From assembly GCA_022446885.1 (NCBI GenBank), contig JAKVBU010000028.1:1-39978 (forward strand): a stretch of 39,978 nt of DNA. The letters are read 5' to 3'. Position 1 is the stretch's first letter; each line of letters starts with the position of its first letter. The stretch is from Phycisphaerales bacterium (GTDB lineage Bacteria > Planctomycetota > Phycisphaerae > Phycisphaerales > SM1A02). The notes under the pieces are model-generated. The model worked only from the letters and a program-made list of their open reading frames with translations. It was not told where the DNA came from and did not search any database. The translations under genes and the position numbers were made by a program. Shown here piece after piece: positions 16,352 to 25,472 of the stretch.

Positions 16352-17038
16352 TCACTGCGAGGGGGTGTCGGCTCTGCGCCAGCGTCGCCATGACTCCGAT
16401 GGAATGCCCAGCAGCGTCCGACGCACTTGCTGCTGCCAGTACATCGGCCCCTGGGCCAAATCCAAAACCTCGGTGGCCACGCCACTGACGCTGGAGAGGC
16501 CCAAGTCAGCCTCGAATGTGCTGTCCAACCGAGCTCGCCGATGCCCCGCATGCTGGCTGTCGGCGCCTCGTTCGATCGTGAGCGTCCAATTGCCCCGCGC
16601 CAGTGGGTGGCCCGCCTCGGAACCGATGCGATGGACTCGCATGTCTCCCGTCGCACGATGCGTGAGGGCCTGAGCCTCGGCGATGGCAATGGGTAACACC
16701 GGAAGTGGTGGCTCGAAGAACACGTGCACGCCCTCGATGAGATCGATTTGCCCTACCTTGGCGATCGAACCGTCGGCCTGCCGCACAAGCTCCAATTGTG
16801 CCCATGGCATTGTCTGAGTCCAGCCTTCCTCAGTGGAGTGAATCTCGACTCGGATCAAGGCTGCGTCACCCTGAGAGTCTTCCATGTTCACGTCGAATCC
16901 GCTGCGCTCGAGGCCCAGCATCATCACAGGCGAACCCACAGCGGGCGGCAGATCGCCTTCGCTGGGGCCAGCAGGCATGGGGGCGGCGCAGCCAAGCACC
17001 GTCAACAGCAAGCCGGACAGCCCTGTGAGTTTGATCAC
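16352..17038 (-). CDS. Lipoprotein of unknown function
   Basis: A 228-residue protein with a lipoprotein signal (hydrophobic residues 4-16, then GC with the lipid-bearing Cys17). The mature part begins with a Pro/Gly-rich linker, and I recognise no domain in it. Segments such as GWTQTMPWAQLELVRQ and ARGNWTLTIERGAD suggest a beta-rich soluble fold at the inner face of the envelope. ATG at 17038 overlaps the stop of the GNAT gene by four bases, so the two are co-translated. It is the last gene of the valS group. Confidence 0.72.
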   Translation of the reverse strand: MIKLTGLSGLLLTVLGCAAPMPAGPSEGDLPPAVGSPVMMLGLERSGFDVNMEDSQGDAALIRVEIHSTEEGWTQTMPWAQLELVRQADGSIAKVGQIDLIEGVHVFFEPPLPVLPIAIAEAQALTHRATGDMRVHRIGSEAGHPLARGNWTLTIERGADSQHAGHRRARLDSTFEADLGLSSVSGVATEVLDLAQGPMYWQQQVRRTLLGIPSESWRRWRRADTPSQ

Positions 17039-17529
17039 GCTTCTGGTTCGGCGTACAGATCGACGTAGAAGTCGAGCAGGCGCCGGTCGTCGAGTGATCT
17101 GGCTCGGGCCAGATAGAAGCCAAACTTCTCAAACAACTGGATGGCACCAGTGCGCTCGCCGCGAACATCGAGCACAATCTTGAGATACTCGCGGTCGCGG
17201 CAGAATCGCACCGCATGCTGCATCAATGCGGAGCCGATGCCTCTTCGTCGCCACTGCGGATGCACACGCAAACGGCGGATTTCAGCCACCGCGTCATCGA
17301 CACGTTGCACGCCAATCATGCCGGCGACAGCCTCATCTTCACCGATGGCCACCCAGAATCCGTTGTGCTCCGGATCCGTCAGATAGCCATCTGCAATGTT
17401 CTCGATGTCTGCTCCAGTGTCATTGATCCGCACTTCGCCCTCGTTCATGCCAGCGGCAAAGAGCGATCTCAATGCGGGGAGATCGCCTTCAGTGGCGGCA
17501 CGAATCGTCGGCTGAATCAGATCGGTCAT
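17035..17529 (-). CDS. GNAT-family N-acetyltransferase
   Basis: A 164-residue acetyl-CoA-dependent acyltransferase. The GNAT core is clear: IRAATEGDLPALRSLF at the start, VAGMIGVQRVDDAVAEIRRL (beta 4), RVHPQWRRRGIGSAL (the acetyl-CoA pyrophosphate loop R-R-G-I-G at about residue 95-100), and AIQLFEKFGF near the C-terminus. The acceptor substrate cannot be inferred. It is 69 bases downstream of the HExxH lipoprotein gene and overlaps the next lipoprotein by four bases. Confidence 0.88.
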   Translation of the reverse strand: MTDLIQPTIRAATEGDLPALRSLFAAGMNEGEVRINDTGADIENIADGYLTDPEHNGFWVAIGEDEAVAGMIGVQRVDDAVAEIRRLRVHPQWRRRGIGSALMQHAVRFCRDREYLKIVLDVRGERTGAIQLFEKFGFYLARARSLDDRRLLDFYVDLYAEPEA

Positions 17530-17598
17530 CGGTCAGTTGCGAAAAACAAACTGGCTGGAGGGGTGAAGTCCACCAGCGAGTATAGAAGTGGCGGCCCC

Positions 17599-18558
17599 CT
17601 AGCGACGTCGGCCACGCACGCGTTGGCGGCACCAGTTCTGAAAGCGTGCATCTAACGCGTCGATATCAGGGTCGATCCAGGCCCACATCACTTTGGCACT
17701 ACGCGACATACCACGTGGGCCGCTTCGCAGGCGTGTTCCCATGTTGCCGGCAGCCGCGTCAGCAAGCAGCCTCCCGATGCCGGCCCGTGTTGCCGGATCA
17801 GCCTCCAGCAGGAAGGTGGCCAGCGCCCATGCCTGAGCGTAGTAGTCAAGCAGCGACTCACGGCCCCTGTCGAGTGCCGAGTAGGGATCGTCCTCGATGA
17901 AGGATCGAAGTGGTTGCAGACGCCGACCGTAGACCAGCCAACGAAGACGGCGCCACCGCTCGGGGTTATACGATGGATCGGGTTCGACTCCGGCGGCACT
18001 GATGCGCAGGCCTTCCATCCGAGTGGCGAGCCCCTCCTCGATCCACACTGGCAGGTGATCCTTGAAGGTGCGTTGTGTCACCTGATGCCAAGCTTCATGT
18101 GCGGCAAGGGCGAGCGTGTCGCGGCAACGGCCTTCAGGATCGATGTCATAGAGCACAGAGATGCCTCGAATGGCGAATCCACCGCGTCCGAGATTGTGCA
18201 GCTGATCGGCCATAGTCGGCACGACGATTCGCACGGCATTGCGCCATTGGCGCTTGTCCGCCAGCAGATAGGTGATGAACGGTGTGCCCGTGATCTTCAA
18301 CCCCGGTGTCAGCGTGACCACATCATCGAGGCTCGCTTCGAGCAGGCCTGGCAGTGCGTTGATGATCCGCGGGTCGTCAACGGTCGTTCGAATCTCGAAG
18401 TGCTCGGTGTAGATGCGCCTTCCTGAGTGGCCCAGAAAATCCCAGGTGTCAGCTTCGGTCCAACCTGGATCGACAGCTGCTGGTGCAGGTCGCTCGCTCG
18501 AGGAGGTTGCTGCGCATCCAGTGCACGCCAGCGACAGCGCCAGCCAGAGGCTACGCAC
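17599..18558 (-). CDS. Putative HExxH metallopeptidase lipoprotein
   Basis: The chosen start is GTG at 18558, which overlaps the valS stop (GTGCGTAG). It directly gives a lipoprotein signal, VRSLWLALSLACTGC, with the lipidated Cys at residue 15. A longer ATG-initiated frame would start inside valS and lack a proper signal. The 319-residue protein carries AAHEAWHQVT with His154, Glu155 and His158, and WIEEGLA with Glu174/Glu175 as the likely third zinc ligand, about 17 residues on, as in gluzincins (peptidase MA-like). The C-terminal third has helical LLDYYAQAWALATFLLE, typical of that clan. It should act on the periplasmic side of a membrane; substrate unknown. Confidence 0.75.
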   Translation of the reverse strand: MRSLWLALSLACTGCAATSSSERPAPAAVDPGWTEADTWDFLGHSGRRIYTEHFEIRTTVDDPRIINALPGLLEASLDDVVTLTPGLKITGTPFITYLLADKRQWRNAVRIVVPTMADQLHNLGRGGFAIRGISVLYDIDPEGRCRDTLALAAHEAWHQVTQRTFKDHLPVWIEEGLATRMEGLRISAAGVEPDPSYNPERWRRLRWLVYGRRLQPLRSFIEDDPYSALDRGRESLLDYYAQAWALATFLLEADPATRAGIGRLLADAAAGNMGTRLRSGPRGMSRSAKVMWAWIDPDIDALDARFQNWCRQRVRGRRR

Positions 18559-21500
18559 CGGCGCCCTCGGTGAGTTGATCAAGTTCTGACCGCGCCCGAT
18601 CGAGTTGCTCACGGGTCTGAGCGACAAGCGCGGGCGGCGCCTTCTGGGCATAGCCGGGATTGGCCAGCCGGCCCTCGAGCGCCTTGATCGATCCTTGAAG
18701 GTCTTTGATGCGCTGCTTGGTCACGGCATCATCATCGCCACTGCCGCCAAGTCCCGTCAACCAGGCACGGCCGGCTTCATGGTGCATTAACAGCCCGCCA
18801 GAGGGTTCACAGTCACAGGTTGAGGTGCACTCCAGCCGTCCCATGGCTGTCAGTGCGGTGTCCTCCATGCCGATTGCATCCCGAAGAGCCTGATCCACCA
18901 GCAGTTGTGGTCGAGCTTTGCCGGGCACCTTGCGTTCGTCGCGTACTCGGCGCACGAGGCCCAATAGTTCTTGCTGGGCTTCGATGTTGGCTTCGAGCGA
19001 GGCATCGAGGAGTGCCCCATCTGGCTTGGGCCATGGGGCCTGCGCCAGCGTGGGAGCGCCGGGGAGTTGCAGCCCGGGCAGACCCGGCGTGCCTGCTGCA
19101 CGGACATGCTGCCACAGCGTCTCGGTGACGAATGGGCAAACCGGATGCAACAGTCTCAGTAGGGCGTCAAGCACGCTAAGGAGCACCTGTTGCTGGGCGG
19201 GGGAGTCTCCGATCGTGCCCTTGACCGCTTCCAGATACCAATCACAGAGGTTCCGCCACGTCAATGTGTACAGATGATCCCAGCAGGCATTGAAGTTGAA
19301 GGTGGACAGCGCCGCACTCACAGCATCGGTGGTGGCGGCCAGTCTAGCGCACATCCAGCGGTCGTTGATGTTCTCGATGGTTGCCAGATCCGGCCCGGCC
19401 GGAGAAGTGACTCGCCCGAGTGCGAATCTGGCGGCATTCCAGAGTTTGGAGACGAAGTTACGCCCAGCGTCGAAGCGAGCTGACGTATTGCGGGCCATTG
19501 GCTGTTCGTCACTGACCTGTGCTTGTCCACTGAGAATTCCGTAGACGGTGACCATCGTGCGATCGGGATGCTCGGGCGAACGCTGGAGGGGCGCTGCAAC
19601 CTTGTGGCCTTGTGGAGTTGTGATCAGTTCAGGCGTGAATGTCTTGCCCGAGTGCGGGTCAACACAGTCAACGGGAAGCCGCACGTCTTGTGTCGCTGTC
19701 GCGATCTGCGTCATGACCAGTCGCAGCGCGTCTGTCCCATGTGACTCGATGATGTCACGTGGATCCACGCCGTTGCCCAGCGACTTGCTCATCTTCTGCC
19801 CGAAGCCGTCCTGGACCATCGGGTGAATCGTGACTTGCGTGAATGGAAGCGTGCCGCCACGCAGGTACCGGTTGAACATCACCATTCGGCTCACCCAGAG
19901 TGTGATGATCTCTCTTGCGGTACACAGCACACTGGATGGATTGAATGTGTCGAGCAGACCTTCCATCTCGGGCCGCTGCGAGGCATCGGGCCACCCCATG
20001 GTGCTCAATGGCCACAACGCTGACGAGAACCAGGTGTCGAGTACATCCGGATCCTGCTGGAAACCGGCTTCCTCAAGTGAACGCTCGATCGCCTCATTGC
20101 CGCCAGCAACACAGGCGAGCACCCGCACATGGGTGTCGTCAGCTCTCTGGAGACGAATGGTCAAGGCTGGATCTTCGTGGTCGCACATGGGCAGAGAGCA
20201 AGTTCGATCGGGTTCAACCAGCGACTCTCCCAGTTGCTCGGCCAGCGGATGCTCCACCTCAAGAGACCACACGGGGATTCGGTGTCCCCACCAAAGCTGT
20301 CGAGAGATGCACCAGTCGCGTAGCTGCTCGTGCCAGAGTTGGAAGGTGCGGGCATAGCGGGCGGGCGTGAACGTGAGTTGGCCGTCGCCGGGCCCCGAAG
20401 CAGCAGGGGCATCACCCTGCACCTGATCTGGATGCATCGCGGCCAATGCACTGCCACGCAATCGATCATCGGTGACCCGAACGTACCACTGGTCGCTCAG
20501 CCAGGGTTCGATGGGCACGTGCGAGCGATAGGAGTGCCCAACGCTGTGGTCGTACGCCCTGACCTCCTCCAAGAGGCCGTGATCCTGGAACCACTGCACA
20601 ATGGCGGTTCGTGCATCTTCACGGCTCATGCCAACGAAGGTGCTTGCGGTGTCAGAGACGTCATTCCAGCCATGCTGGTCGGAGATGGCTGCGTCAGGCC
20701 CCATGACGTTGATCACGGGCAGATCATGCCGCTGGCCGATGTCCCAGTCGTTGGGATCGTGAGCGGGCGTGACCTTCAGGAAACCGGTCGCAAATGCCGC
20801 CTTGGGGTCATCGCCTACACCTGGCATGATCACATGTTCATCCTCGACGATCGGAATGCACCGATCGACGATGGGCAGGCGAATCAACCGCCCTCGCAGG
20901 CTGGCGCCTCGCGGGTCATCCGGGTGCATCGCCACGGCGGTATCGCCAAGCATGGTCTCGGGTCTGGTGGTCGCGACAGTGACATGGCCATCACCGTCAT
21001 CGAGCGGATAGCGCAGATACCACATGTGGCCAGGTACCTCGCGCATCTCGACTTCGTCATCGGCCAACGCCGTGCCGGTAACAGGGTCCCAGTTGACGAG
21101 CCGTTTGCCGCGGTAGATCAGCCCGTCTGCAAACAAGCGATGAAACGCCTCCCGCACGGCGCTGGTGCAAACCTCATCCATGGTGAAGCGAGTCCGGTCC
21201 CAGTCGCAGGAACATCCCAGCGCCTTCAGCTGGGCGAGAATGACGCCTTCGTACTCGTCTTTCCAAGCCCGAGCCCGATCTACAAAGGCCTCGCGGCCAA
21301 GGTCCAATCGACTCACGCCTTCCTGCAGCAATCGCTTCTCGACGACGGTTTGGGTGGCAATTCCGGCGTGGTCCGTGCCGGGCATCCACAAGGTCCGACG
21401 GCCTTGCATCCGCTGCCAACGCACGAGCACATCCTGCAGGGTGTTGTTCAGGGCGTGGCCCAGATGCAGCGCCGACGTCACATTCGGTGGGGGAATGAGG

Positions 21501-21634
21501 ACGCAGAACGCCTCCCCCTCGCCGGGTTCACCGTGGCCGATCCGATGCGTCGACCACTGCTCCAGCACCTGTGGCTCGTGCTCTGCGGGAGAGTAGGATC
21601 GGGGGAGTTCAGCCGTATCTGTGACAGAGGACAT
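18551..21634 (-). CDS. valS: Valyl-tRNA synthetase
   Basis: A 1027-residue class I synthetase that charges tRNA-Val and edits threonyl errors. The HIGH-type motif HLGH lies at 57-60 (PPPNVTSALHLGH), KMSKS at 614-618, and the C-terminal coiled-coil arm at about 950-1020 (IKDLQGSIKALEGRL). The start is ATG at 21634, the only Met before the conserved PRSYSPAEHE; an ATG at 21658 would add eight residues and overlap the divergent gene. No clear ribosome site is seen. It is longer than E. coli ValS (951), mainly through insertions in the central domains. It heads a run with the HExxH lipoprotein gene, GNAT and another lipoprotein. Confidence 0.96.
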   Translation of the reverse strand: MSSVTDTAELPRSYSPAEHEPQVLEQWSTHRIGHGEPGEGEAFCVLIPPPNVTSALHLGHALNNTLQDVLVRWQRMQGRRTLWMPGTDHAGIATQTVVEKRLLQEGVSRLDLGREAFVDRARAWKDEYEGVILAQLKALGCSCDWDRTRFTMDEVCTSAVREAFHRLFADGLIYRGKRLVNWDPVTGTALADDEVEMREVPGHMWYLRYPLDDGDGHVTVATTRPETMLGDTAVAMHPDDPRGASLRGRLIRLPIVDRCIPIVEDEHVIMPGVGDDPKAAFATGFLKVTPAHDPNDWDIGQRHDLPVINVMGPDAAISDQHGWNDVSDTASTFVGMSREDARTAIVQWFQDHGLLEEVRAYDHSVGHSYRSHVPIEPWLSDQWYVRVTDDRLRGSALAAMHPDQVQGDAPAASGPGDGQLTFTPARYARTFQLWHEQLRDWCISRQLWWGHRIPVWSLEVEHPLAEQLGESLVEPDRTCSLPMCDHEDPALTIRLQRADDTHVRVLACVAGGNEAIERSLEEAGFQQDPDVLDTWFSSALWPLSTMGWPDASQRPEMEGLLDTFNPSSVLCTAREIITLWVSRMVMFNRYLRGGTLPFTQVTIHPMVQDGFGQKMSKSLGNGVDPRDIIESHGTDALRLVMTQIATATQDVRLPVDCVDPHSGKTFTPELITTPQGHKVAAPLQRSPEHPDRTMVTVYGILSGQAQVSDEQPMARNTSARFDAGRNFVSKLWNAARFALGRVTSPAGPDLATIENINDRWMCARLAATTDAVSAALSTFNFNACWDHLYTLTWRNLCDWYLEAVKGTIGDSPAQQQVLLSVLDALLRLLHPVCPFVTETLWQHVRAAGTPGLPGLQLPGAPTLAQAPWPKPDGALLDASLEANIEAQQELLGLVRRVRDERKVPGKARPQLLVDQALRDAIGMEDTALTAMGRLECTSTCDCEPSGGLLMHHEAGRAWLTGLGGSGDDDAVTKQRIKDLQGSIKALEGRLANPGYAQKAPPALVAQTREQLDRARSELDQLTEGAGA

Positions 21635-21640
21635 CGACGC

Positions 21641-22633
21641 ATGATAGGTGCAGTGCACAACCTGGCCATCTGGACGCTGCTCTTGTTGATGGTTGCCTGC
21701 TCAGAGGGGCCAGCGACCAGTGATGCCCCGGTTGATCGTGCTGGCGCCATGGAGACGCTGCGAACCGCCCAGCGATACATCGATGCCGGCCAGTTCGATG
21801 AAGCACAGGCGATTCTGGTCACGGCCCAGACGGCGTGGCCCGAAGATCCGCTGGTGCACGAGCAGTTGGCCCGGGTCGCCTTTGGGCGAGGCCTCACGCT
21901 GCGGGCACAGGGCCAACTGGATCTTGGCGATCAGCGTTTGGCCCAAGCATTGGAACACTGGCGTCGGGCATGCGATCTGTCTCCAGACAACGCGGCCATG
22001 CGGGTCAGCGCTGCGGATGTCGCTGCGATGATCGGGCAGACGAGCACGGCCCGTGCCCTCTATGGGCGTGCGCTCGAGTTGGACCCTCGGGCGGCCAGAG
22101 CTGCCCTGTGTTTGGCCCAGATCGAGATGACGGCGCATCCTGATCGCGCTGAGGCGCTCCTGCAGCAGGCCCTCGAACATGGTGGTGAGATTCCCGAAGC
22201 CCACGCCAGTTTGAGCATGCTGCACATGCGCCGCGGCGATGAGACGGCTGCCCGCGCTGCGATGGCGACGGCCCTTGAGGCGGGTGGGGACATGCCCGGG
22301 ATCCGAGTGATGCAGGCCAGGCTTGAACGCCTGTCGGGCGCACCCGACAGGGGGGTCGAGTTGCTGGTGGCGTTGGGGCCTCAGTCACTGGCTGACGTGG
22401 GCACGACCTGGGAACTGGCTGCCTGCTGGGAAGCGTTGGATCATTGGGACCGAGCCGCGCAGACCTGGGAGTTGTGCTTTGGGGCCAATGCCCATCGATC
22501 AGACGCAGGCACGCTTGCCCTCAATGCCGCGCGGGCTTGGGAGGCCGCTGGCGATGGCACCAAGGCCCAGTCTTGGTTCCGACAGGCTCGATTGCTTGGC
22601 GTGGATCAAGAGGGGTCATCGGCGTCCCCATGA
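21641..22633 (+). CDS. TPR-repeat lipoprotein
   Basis: ATG at 21641 gives a 330-residue protein with a lipoprotein signal (hydrophobic WTLLLLMVAC, lipidated Cys19). The rest is almost entirely helical tetratricopeptide-like repeats: AQRYIDAGQFDEAQAIL, WRRACDLSPDNAAMRV, ARALYGRALELDPRAARAAL, AEALLQQALEHGGEIPEA and so on to the C-terminus. Such proteins are scaffolds. A GAGG motif lies about 10 bases upstream. The frame stays open far upstream, antisense to valS, but that part is not coding. Its start is 6 bases from the valS start on the other strand. Its 3' end overlaps the small gene at 22606-22818. Confidence 0.8.
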   Translation: MIGAVHNLAIWTLLLLMVACSEGPATSDAPVDRAGAMETLRTAQRYIDAGQFDEAQAILVTAQTAWPEDPLVHEQLARVAFGRGLTLRAQGQLDLGDQRLAQALEHWRRACDLSPDNAAMRVSAADVAAMIGQTSTARALYGRALELDPRAARAALCLAQIEMTAHPDRAEALLQQALEHGGEIPEAHASLSMLHMRRGDETAARAAMATALEAGGDMPGIRVMQARLERLSGAPDRGVELLVALGPQSLADVGTTWELAACWEALDHWDRAAQTWELCFGANAHRSDAGTLALNAARAWEAAGDGTKAQSWFRQARLLGVDQEGSSASP

Positions 22634-22818
22634 CGACGGCCAGCCTCCACCCACGGGTCGATCTTGTCTCTAGAGTCCGGCAAGTTCCTGTCGGTGAGGG
22701 GCTTGCGCCTTCTCTCCCGTGCCCGCCGCGACATGGTGGCGGTTGCGACAAGGACCAGCAAAAGCACCAACAACGCCAGTCCCAGAGCGGCTAACGCAAG
22801 GCGAATCGCAATGGGCAT
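22606..22818 (-). CDS. Small single-span membrane protein (70 aa)
   Basis: Residues 5-27 form one strongly hydrophobic helix (LALAALGLALLVLLLVLVA), followed by an Arg-rich stop-transfer stretch (SRRARERRRK) and an acidic tail. The tail includes DKIDPWVEAGRR, and 'DPW.EAGRR' is a phrase I know from small uncharacterised planctomycete proteins. The topology is therefore N-out/C-in. It converges with the TPR lipoprotein gene, overlapping its last 28 bases. Function unknown. Confidence 0.65.
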   Translation of the reverse strand: MPIAIRLALAALGLALLVLLLVLVATATMSRRARERRRKPLTDRNLPDSRDKIDPWVEAGRRHGDADDPS

Positions 22819-22867
22819 GGGTTCAGCCTACCGAACTATCGGGCCTCAGCGGCCGTAGAGGAGGACC

Positions 22868-22902
22868 GTGGCCTTTCCAGATTCGGTGAATCAAAGGGCC
22901 AC
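22868..22902. promoter_or_regulatory. Two-part hairpin in the divergent gap upstream of the S41 protease
   Basis: GTGGCCTTT pairs with AAAGGGCCAC (one bulged G) and an inner GATTC/GAATC stem has a GGT loop. It lies between the start of the 70-aa gene and the S41 gene, where leaders or operators of both would be. Confidence 0.3.
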
Positions 22903-22916
22903 GCCGACCGATGTTC

Positions 22917-22946
22917 ATTGAAGGAGACCGCGTTGGGAGCCTGCTA
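22917..22946 (+). promoter_or_regulatory. Candidate promoter of the S41 protease gene
   Basis: TTGAAG near 22917 and TGCTAT about 18 bases later give a start about 50 bases upstream of the ATG at 23006. The match to the consensus is partial and coordinates are approximate to a base or two. Confidence 0.3.
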
Positions 22947-23005
22947 TCGTCGCTTCTGATGAACCCGACCGGCATCTGCGTTCTACAGCTCAGGAAAACT
23001 ACTCC

Positions 23006-25357
23006 ATGATTCCTTCTGCACGCCCCGCCTTCTCCGCAGCCGCCATCATCGCAGTAGCAGCCACTATCGGGGTGGGGGCGTCGAGCCTCTGGGCAGACCC
23101 AGTGTCTGCCGAGGCAGCCCAGTGGAGCGACGATCTATGGACCGCGGCGTTGTCGGGCGACCGTCCGGCGGTTGAATCTCTGCTGCAACGCACACCTTCA
23201 GCCGGCATCAGCCCCGGTGCACGTGAGGCATACGACAATCGGCTCGAACAGTGGCGAGGCAACCGCGCGGAAGATCGCCGCGCCACGGAGGCCCGGATTG
23301 CCGAGGCATGGATCGAGATTCGCGAGTCACTGGAAGACACCGATGCGCAAGTCAAAGAAGACGCCGATGCGCAGGCCGAAGAAAATGCCGATGAGTCAAC
23401 TCGGCTGATCGAGGCCATGCGACTGTTGGCCGAGATTCAGGAACTCAGCGGCGACATGGGAGCGCCGCTTGATGAACCTCAGGTCCAGGCATTGCTGAGT
23501 GAATTGCGCACGCACGTAGACCAGTGGAAGGCCGAGGGAGACCTGCTGCCTGCACAAGAGGGCGTCTTTCATCTCAAGGCCGTACATGAGGATGCTGGCC
23601 GCCCCGACGCACACGCCAAGCTCACGACAGAACTGGAGGAACTCTCCGCCCAGTTGATGCTGCTGCGCCGATATGCGTTCCCCTCGTTCCACTCGATGTT
23701 CATCGAGCATGCCCAGCGACGAGGAGAAACGCCACGAACGGAGTACAGCCCCCGGCTGGTCGATCGGTGGCAAGAAGAGGTCTCCGGTGTGGACATCGAG
23801 ATGGCGCTCACTGCCCTCGATCTGGCCGAAGCCGAACACGTGGAACGCGTTGATCTACAGACAATCCTCAATGGCGGGCTGGACGCCGTGGAAGATCTCG
23901 CAGAGGCCCCCGGCCTGCATGCGACCTTTGAAGGCCTTGCAGACGAGGCGGCACTTGCTGCGTTTCAGGCGGCGCTGGACCGGGTTCAAGCCCAGTTGAG
24001 CGTGCCCGGCGCAACTGTCGATGCACGTGTTCTGCTCGACGAGATCTTGTCCGCCAACGAGACCAGTGTGAACCTGCCTGAGCAGGTCGTGCTTCGCGAG
24101 TTTGTGGATGGGGCTACTGACGAGCTCGATCGATTCAGCGATGTCATCTGGCCCTTTGACTACGAGCAGTTTCAGCGTCAGATGGAAGGCGAGTTTGTGG
24201 GTGTGGGCATCCAGATCCAGGAAAACGAACTGGGCGAGGTCAAGGTGGTCTCGCCACTTGAAGGCAAGCCGGCCTTCTTCGCCGGTGTCCAGCCCGATGA
24301 CATCGTCGTGGAAGTTGACGGGCAGTCCACCGCCGGTTGGACGGTGCATGATGCCGTACGGCACATCACTGGGCCCCGGCACACAACGGTCGTGCTGGGC
24401 TTGCAGCGAGAGGGCGAGGACGATCTCGTGCACGTGCCTATCGTGCGCGACATCATCCGAATGCCCACCGTGAAAGGGTGGTCCAAGGCACTCACGCCCG
24501 AGGGTGGCGAAGAGAAGTGGGAGTGGTTTGTCGATCCTGATCAGCGCATCGGCTACATCAAGTTGACGGGCTTCGACAAGAAGACCTATCTGGACATTCG
24601 TCGGGCACTGGCTCGTATGCGAGCGACCGGGCCGCTCAATGGCTTGGTGCTCGACCTGCGCCACAATCCAGGTGGGCTGCTTGATCAGGCAGCGCACATC
24701 TGCAATCTCTGGGTGCCGGAGGGCACGATTGTCACGGGCGAAGATCGCAATGGGGAACGCACCTTCGCGATGAGTGCCTATCCCACCCGTTGTTTCCTTG
24801 CCGGCACGCCCACCGCGGTGCTGGTGAATCAAGGCAGTGCCAGCGCCAGCGAGATCGTGGCCGGTTGCCTGCAGGCGCATGATGCCGCCGTCATTGTTGG
24901 CGATCGTTCCTTCGGCAAGGGAAGCGTGCAGACAGTGCACGGTGTCGGCCCGGATGCGAGCATCAAGGTGACAAGTCAGTACTACCGGCTGCCTTCTGAA
25001 GACGGCATCACGCCCGGGCGGTTGGTGCACCGGCGGCCCGGCGGAGATGACTGGGGTGTCGTGCCCGATCTCACAGTTGAGATGTCTCTTGACGACATCG
25101 AAGACGCCCATCGGCTTCGTGCTCGAGCCGAAGCGGCCGCATCATCACTGCCTTGGGCCCGCGAACGAGCCGCCGAAGATGAGGAGGCGCACGGACCTGC
25201 AGACATCAATCGTCTGTTGACTGACGGCTTCGATCCCCAATTGGAATTGGCGTTGCTCATGCTTCAGGCGACAGCCCTTGCCGAGACAGCCCCGACCCCG
25301 ATGGAAGCGCTCCATCTGGCAGAACGGGCGCAGGGCATTCCCCCGGCATCTCCCTGA
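23006..25357 (+). CDS. C-terminal processing protease (S41, PDZ) with a long N-terminal helical extension
   Basis: The protein is 783 residues and starts at ATG 23006 with an AGGAAAA site and a signal peptide (about 1-30). Residues 40-390 are mostly helical, with an acidic repeat around 111-131 (DAQVKEDADAQAEENAD). The PDZ domain is at about 395-485 (VGVGIQIQEN, then GVQPDDIVVEVDG). The S41 core is at about 510-700, with the Ser-Lys dyad Ser613 in GSASASE and Lys638 in FGKGSVQ, 25 residues apart as in Prc/CtpA. It should cleave periplasmic or membrane proteins at their C-termini. CtpA proteins are usually 400-450 residues, so the extension is notable and may be a substrate or adaptor platform. 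Confidence 0.92.
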   Translation: MIPSARPAFSAAAIIAVAATIGVGASSLWADPVSAEAAQWSDDLWTAALSGDRPAVESLLQRTPSAGISPGAREAYDNRLEQWRGNRAEDRRATEARIAEAWIEIRESLEDTDAQVKEDADAQAEENADESTRLIEAMRLLAEIQELSGDMGAPLDEPQVQALLSELRTHVDQWKAEGDLLPAQEGVFHLKAVHEDAGRPDAHAKLTTELEELSAQLMLLRRYAFPSFHSMFIEHAQRRGETPRTEYSPRLVDRWQEEVSGVDIEMALTALDLAEAEHVERVDLQTILNGGLDAVEDLAEAPGLHATFEGLADEAALAAFQAALDRVQAQLSVPGATVDARVLLDEILSANETSVNLPEQVVLREFVDGATDELDRFSDVIWPFDYEQFQRQMEGEFVGVGIQIQENELGEVKVVSPLEGKPAFFAGVQPDDIVVEVDGQSTAGWTVHDAVRHITGPRHTTVVLGLQREGEDDLVHVPIVRDIIRMPTVKGWSKALTPEGGEEKWEWFVDPDQRIGYIKLTGFDKKTYLDIRRALARMRATGPLNGLVLDLRHNPGGLLDQAAHICNLWVPEGTIVTGEDRNGERTFAMSAYPTRCFLAGTPTAVLVNQGSASASEIVAGCLQAHDAAVIVGDRSFGKGSVQTVHGVGPDASIKVTSQYYRLPSEDGITPGRLVHRRPGGDDWGVVPDLTVEMSLDDIEDAHRLRARAEAAASSLPWARERAAEDEEAHGPADINRLLTDGFDPQLELALLMLQATALAETAPTPMEALHLAERAQGIPPASP

Positions 25358-25472
25358 ATTGGGTGATGACAACTGAACAGTCAGTTTGATCGGGCAGGCG
25401 GCACCCAGTCAGAGGGCTTGATGATGTTGACGCTGGCCGACAGGCACGAGGGCACCGCAGTGAACGTCAGGC

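Noticed and set aside
20330-21640. In-frame extension of the TPR gene upstream, antisense to valS
   Set aside because: A lipoprotein signal begins at 21641 and the upstream part has no domain; valS is certain on the other strand.
23855-25111. 418-codon open frame antisense to the S41 protease gene
   Set aside because: It mirrors a well-supported gene, has no ribosome site and no recognisable domain; high GC coding DNA often leaves the antisense frame open.
25371-25386. AACTGA-ACAG-TCAGTT inverted repeat after the S41 gene
   Set aside because: Only six AT-rich pairs and no T tract; too weak to call a terminator.
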